A stretch of DNA of 64,000 nt from Nocardioides sp. W7 (GTDB lineage Bacteria > Actinomycetota > Actinomycetes > Propionibacteriales > Nocardioidaceae): the NCBI RefSeq assembly GCF_022919075.1, contig NZ_CP095078.1, forward strand, positions 5,394,001 to 5,458,000, in the 5' to 3' direction. The first letter of the stretch is position 1. Every line of letters begins with the position of its first letter. Shown here piece after piece: positions 62,563-64,000 of the stretch. A model generated the notes under the pieces. It did not search any database, was not told the origin of the DNA, and saw nothing but the letters and a program-made list of their open reading frames with translations. A program made the position numbers and the translations under genes.

Positions 62563-63423
62563 CTACGGCCGACTGAACGCTCGGGCACGCAGCAGCCACC
62601 GCGGGATGCTGAGCAGCGACGACGACGCCGGCCAGGCGTCGGCCCGGAAGTAGGCGTCGGTGCCGCCGTCGACGTAGACGATGCTGCCGCAGAGGAAGTC
62701 CGCTGCCGGCGACAGCATGAACGCCACCCAGTCGGCCAGGTGGCCCGCTTCGCCGTACCCGCCGACGGGGACGGGGAAGGTCTCGATCCGCTCCCTCTCG
62801 GCTCCGTCCAGCTGGCTCTGGAGGAGGGGGGTCATGATGGCGCCGGGCGCGATCGCGTTGAGCCGGATGCCCGCTCCGGCCCATTCCGGGGTGACCGCCG
62901 TACGCCTGACCCAGGTGCTGAGGGCGAGCTTGGATGCGCCGTAGGCGAATGCCGGAGCGTTCCTGCCTCCGAACGCCTTCAGGACCCGTGCTCGCGTTCT
63001 CGGCCTGTCGTTGAGGAACGACCGCACCAGCAACTGGGGAATGCCGGGCGTGACGCTGGCCGAGTTGGAGCCGAAGACGACCACCTTGCTCGAGACTCCC
63101 GCGGCCGCCGCCCCGGCCGCCAGTGCCTCTCGCCACGACTCGAGGAGCTGGATCGGTGCGACGTAGTTGACCTGGGCGATGACCTCTTCCCGTCCCGGAA
63201 GCGGACCCACCCCGGCCGCCAGGACCGCACCGTGGAGCGTGCCGTCCAGCCGGTGCAGGACCTCGGTCGCCGCCGACTCGCGGCCCGGTGCGGTCGAGAG
63301 GTCCGCGACGACGTCGGCAGAGCGGAGATCGACGGTGATCACCCGGTGCTCGTCGGCGCGAAGCCGGGCGACGACCTCTGCGCCCATGCCCGAGGCCGAT
63401 CCGGTCACCACGTAGTTGCCCAC
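62563..63423 (-). CDS. SDR-family dehydrogenase, 3-alpha-hydroxysteroid dehydrogenase-like
   Basis: 286 aa. The nucleotide site is VVTGSASGMGAEV, the NNAG-like motif is AAGVGP, and the catalytic Ser...Tyr-x-x-x-Lys is FGSNSAS ... AYGASK, followed by NAIAPGAIMTPLLQ. From memory the pattern (VDLRSADVVADLSTAPGR, LLQSQL and a long variable insert before the Tyr) closely resembles Comamonas 3-alpha-hydroxysteroid dehydrogenase. A steroid or related alcohol/ketone substrate is therefore plausible, and the KstR-like operator upstream supports it. The start is GTG at 63421-63423 with GAGGAAG upstream. Convergent with the secreted repeat protein gene. Confidence 0.8.
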   Translation of the reverse strand: MGNYVVTGSASGMGAEVVARLRADEHRVITVDLRSADVVADLSTAPGRESAATEVLHRLDGTLHGAVLAAGVGPLPGREEVIAQVNYVAPIQLLESWREALAAGAAAAGVSSKVVVFGSNSASVTPGIPQLLVRSFLNDRPRTRARVLKAFGGRNAPAFAYGASKLALSTWVRRTAVTPEWAGAGIRLNAIAPGAIMTPLLQSQLDGAERERIETFPVPVGGYGEAGHLADWVAFMLSPAADFLCGSIVYVDGGTDAYFRADAWPASSSLLSIPRWLLRARAFSRP

Positions 63424-63482
63424 CGCACGACTTCCTCTCGAGGTCCCTCACCGGGCCGGTCCGGTGCGACGACTGCCCCGAT

Positions 63483-63500
63483 GCTAGAACACGTTCTAGC
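63483..63500 (-). promoter_or_regulatory. KstR-like operator before the SDR gene
   Basis: GCTAGAACACGTTCTAGC is a perfect inverted repeat with a two-base centre; positions 63485-63498 (TAGAACACGTTCTA) fit the TnnAACnnGTTnnA motif known for the TetR-family steroid-catabolism repressor KstR. It is 60 bases upstream of the SDR start and overlaps a TAGCAT hexamer (complement of 63481-63486) that could be its -10 element. Confidence 0.65.
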
Positions 63501-63551
63501 AGTCAGGACGATAGTCCGAGCACCGGTCGGGCGGCTGCGCGCTACCTCCCC

Positions 63552-64000
63552 CTACCGCGCCAGCGACCGGGTGATGACGGCGTTGGCGGCCCGCTGGAAG
63601 CCGGTGACCACGGCCTCCAGGGTCAGCTGACGCAGCCGCGACACGGTGCGCTCGAGGCGCTCGGCATCCTCGGGCGAGTGCGGCTCGCGGCGGTACGGCG
63701 CGAGCACCCCCTCGCGCAGGATCTGGGTGAGCTCCTCGACGAGCGCCTCCATGTGCCGGCGGATCGCCTCCCCGGCGGCGCCCATCGCGTCCTCGGGAAC
63801 GTCGAGGTCGAGCAGCTCGACCCCGACGGCGAAGTTGGGCAGCACCCGGTAGCCCGACCCGGTCGGCTCGATGGTGCCGGCCTTCTCCAGCAGGGTGACG
63901 TCGCGGTCGCTGAGCGGGCGACCGGCCTTCTTCTCCAGCTGGCGGCGACTCAGCTCCTCCGGCGGCCGGGGCGTCCAGGAGGTCATCATCGCCCGCTGGA
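63552..64000 (-). CDS. MerR-type transcriptional regulator, C-terminal part
   Basis: The frame is open to the right window edge, so the N-terminal DNA-binding part lies outside. The visible 149 codons (ending ITRSLAR) look like the effector half of actinobacterial MerR-like regulators: SWTPRPPEELSRRQLEKKAGRPLSDRDVTLLEKAGTIEPTGSGYRV, then a helical region with LVEELTQILREGVLAPYRREPHSPEDAERLERTVSRLRQL. Two adjacent ATG codons at 63984-63989 are inside this domain and are unlikely to be the true start. It is upstream of, and in line with, the SDR gene but the gap holds the SDR's own operator. Confidence 0.65.
   Translation of the reverse strand, partial: QRAMMTSWTPRPPEELSRRQLEKKAGRPLSDRDVTLLEKAGTIEPTGSGYRVLPNFAVGVELLDLDVPEDAMGAAGEAIRRHMEALVEELTQILREGVLAPYRREPHSPEDAERLERTVSRLRQLTLEAVVTGFQRAANAVITRSLAR

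Overview
The window is very GC-rich, uses GTG and TTG starts freely, and is packed with short overlapping operons. Actinobacterial markers include a WXG100/EspG-type secretion locus, the perM-purN-purH and folD-DUF3017 arrangements, monomeric NADP-isocitrate dehydrogenase, F420-dependent enzymes, a DUF664 (mycothiol transferase-like) protein, an SCO4848-family protein and PspC-fused sensor kinases. The best guess is a soil or environmental member of the Nocardioidaceae (Nocardioides-like). This is inferred from gene content and style, not from any database search. It looks like ordinary chromosome: I found no rRNA, tRNA, phage, insertion sequence or CRISPR.

Layout. 1-1368: end of a type VII secretion locus (minus strand). 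1434-8989: M20 amidohydrolase, a secreted ScyD-like propeller protein, then the methylmalonyl-CoA mutase operon mutA-mutB-meaB. 9177-12537: DUF1707 protein and sulfatase, divergent from a GT4 glycosyltransferase. 12668-16183: succinate dehydrogenase sdhC-sdhA-sdhB. 16268-27951: membrane proteins, 2'-5' RNA ligase-like protein, trpS, a double GNAT, an MFS pump, a hydrolase, a very large fused ABC exporter, a DinB-like protein. 27951-33087: icd, aquaporin, lipoprotein, mdh. 33452-38386: DUF3017, folD, purH, purN and perM, with a ZTP/ZMP riboswitch between purN and purH. 38457-42529: a sigma-like/membrane sensor fusion, an inositol monophosphatase, and an ECF sigma factor with its membrane partner. 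42652-44719: sucCD. 45236-48883: M23 peptidase and PcrA helicase. 49122-50132: an AbiEi/DUF559 protein bracketed by matching palindromes. 50218-55750: permease, two-component system and PspC proteins. 55763-60212: glycerophosphodiesterase, YbaK, DUF6328, F420:NADPH reductase, an F420-type oxidoreductase and an Arr-type ADP-ribosyltransferase. 60331-64000: secreted repeat protein with an OmpA-like end, a 3-alpha-hydroxysteroid dehydrogenase-like SDR behind a KstR-like operator, and the end of a MerR-type regulator.

How the genes work together. Central carbon metabolism dominates. Methylmalonyl-CoA mutase feeds propionyl units into succinyl-CoA; sucCD, sdhCAB, mdh and icd are further citric acid cycle steps in the same 64 kb but in separate transcription units. 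FolD supplies the one-carbon units used by PurN and PurH, and the riboswitch senses the PurH substrate ZMP (AICAR) and ZTP. The F420:NADPH reductase can supply reduced F420 to the neighbouring luciferase-like oxidoreductase.

The least explained material lies between genes. Many gaps carry long, almost perfect inverted repeats, several directly after or overlapping stop codons. One family, sharing the arm GCTGTAACGCG, occurs three times, two of them flanking the AbiEi/DUF559 gene. A second, 54-bp family occurs twice with a compensating change in its hairpin, and a third palindrome-bearing unit is duplicated in tandem with a 144-bp period. These, the sigma-membrane-sensor fusion and the steroid-type operator are the parts most worth a second look.
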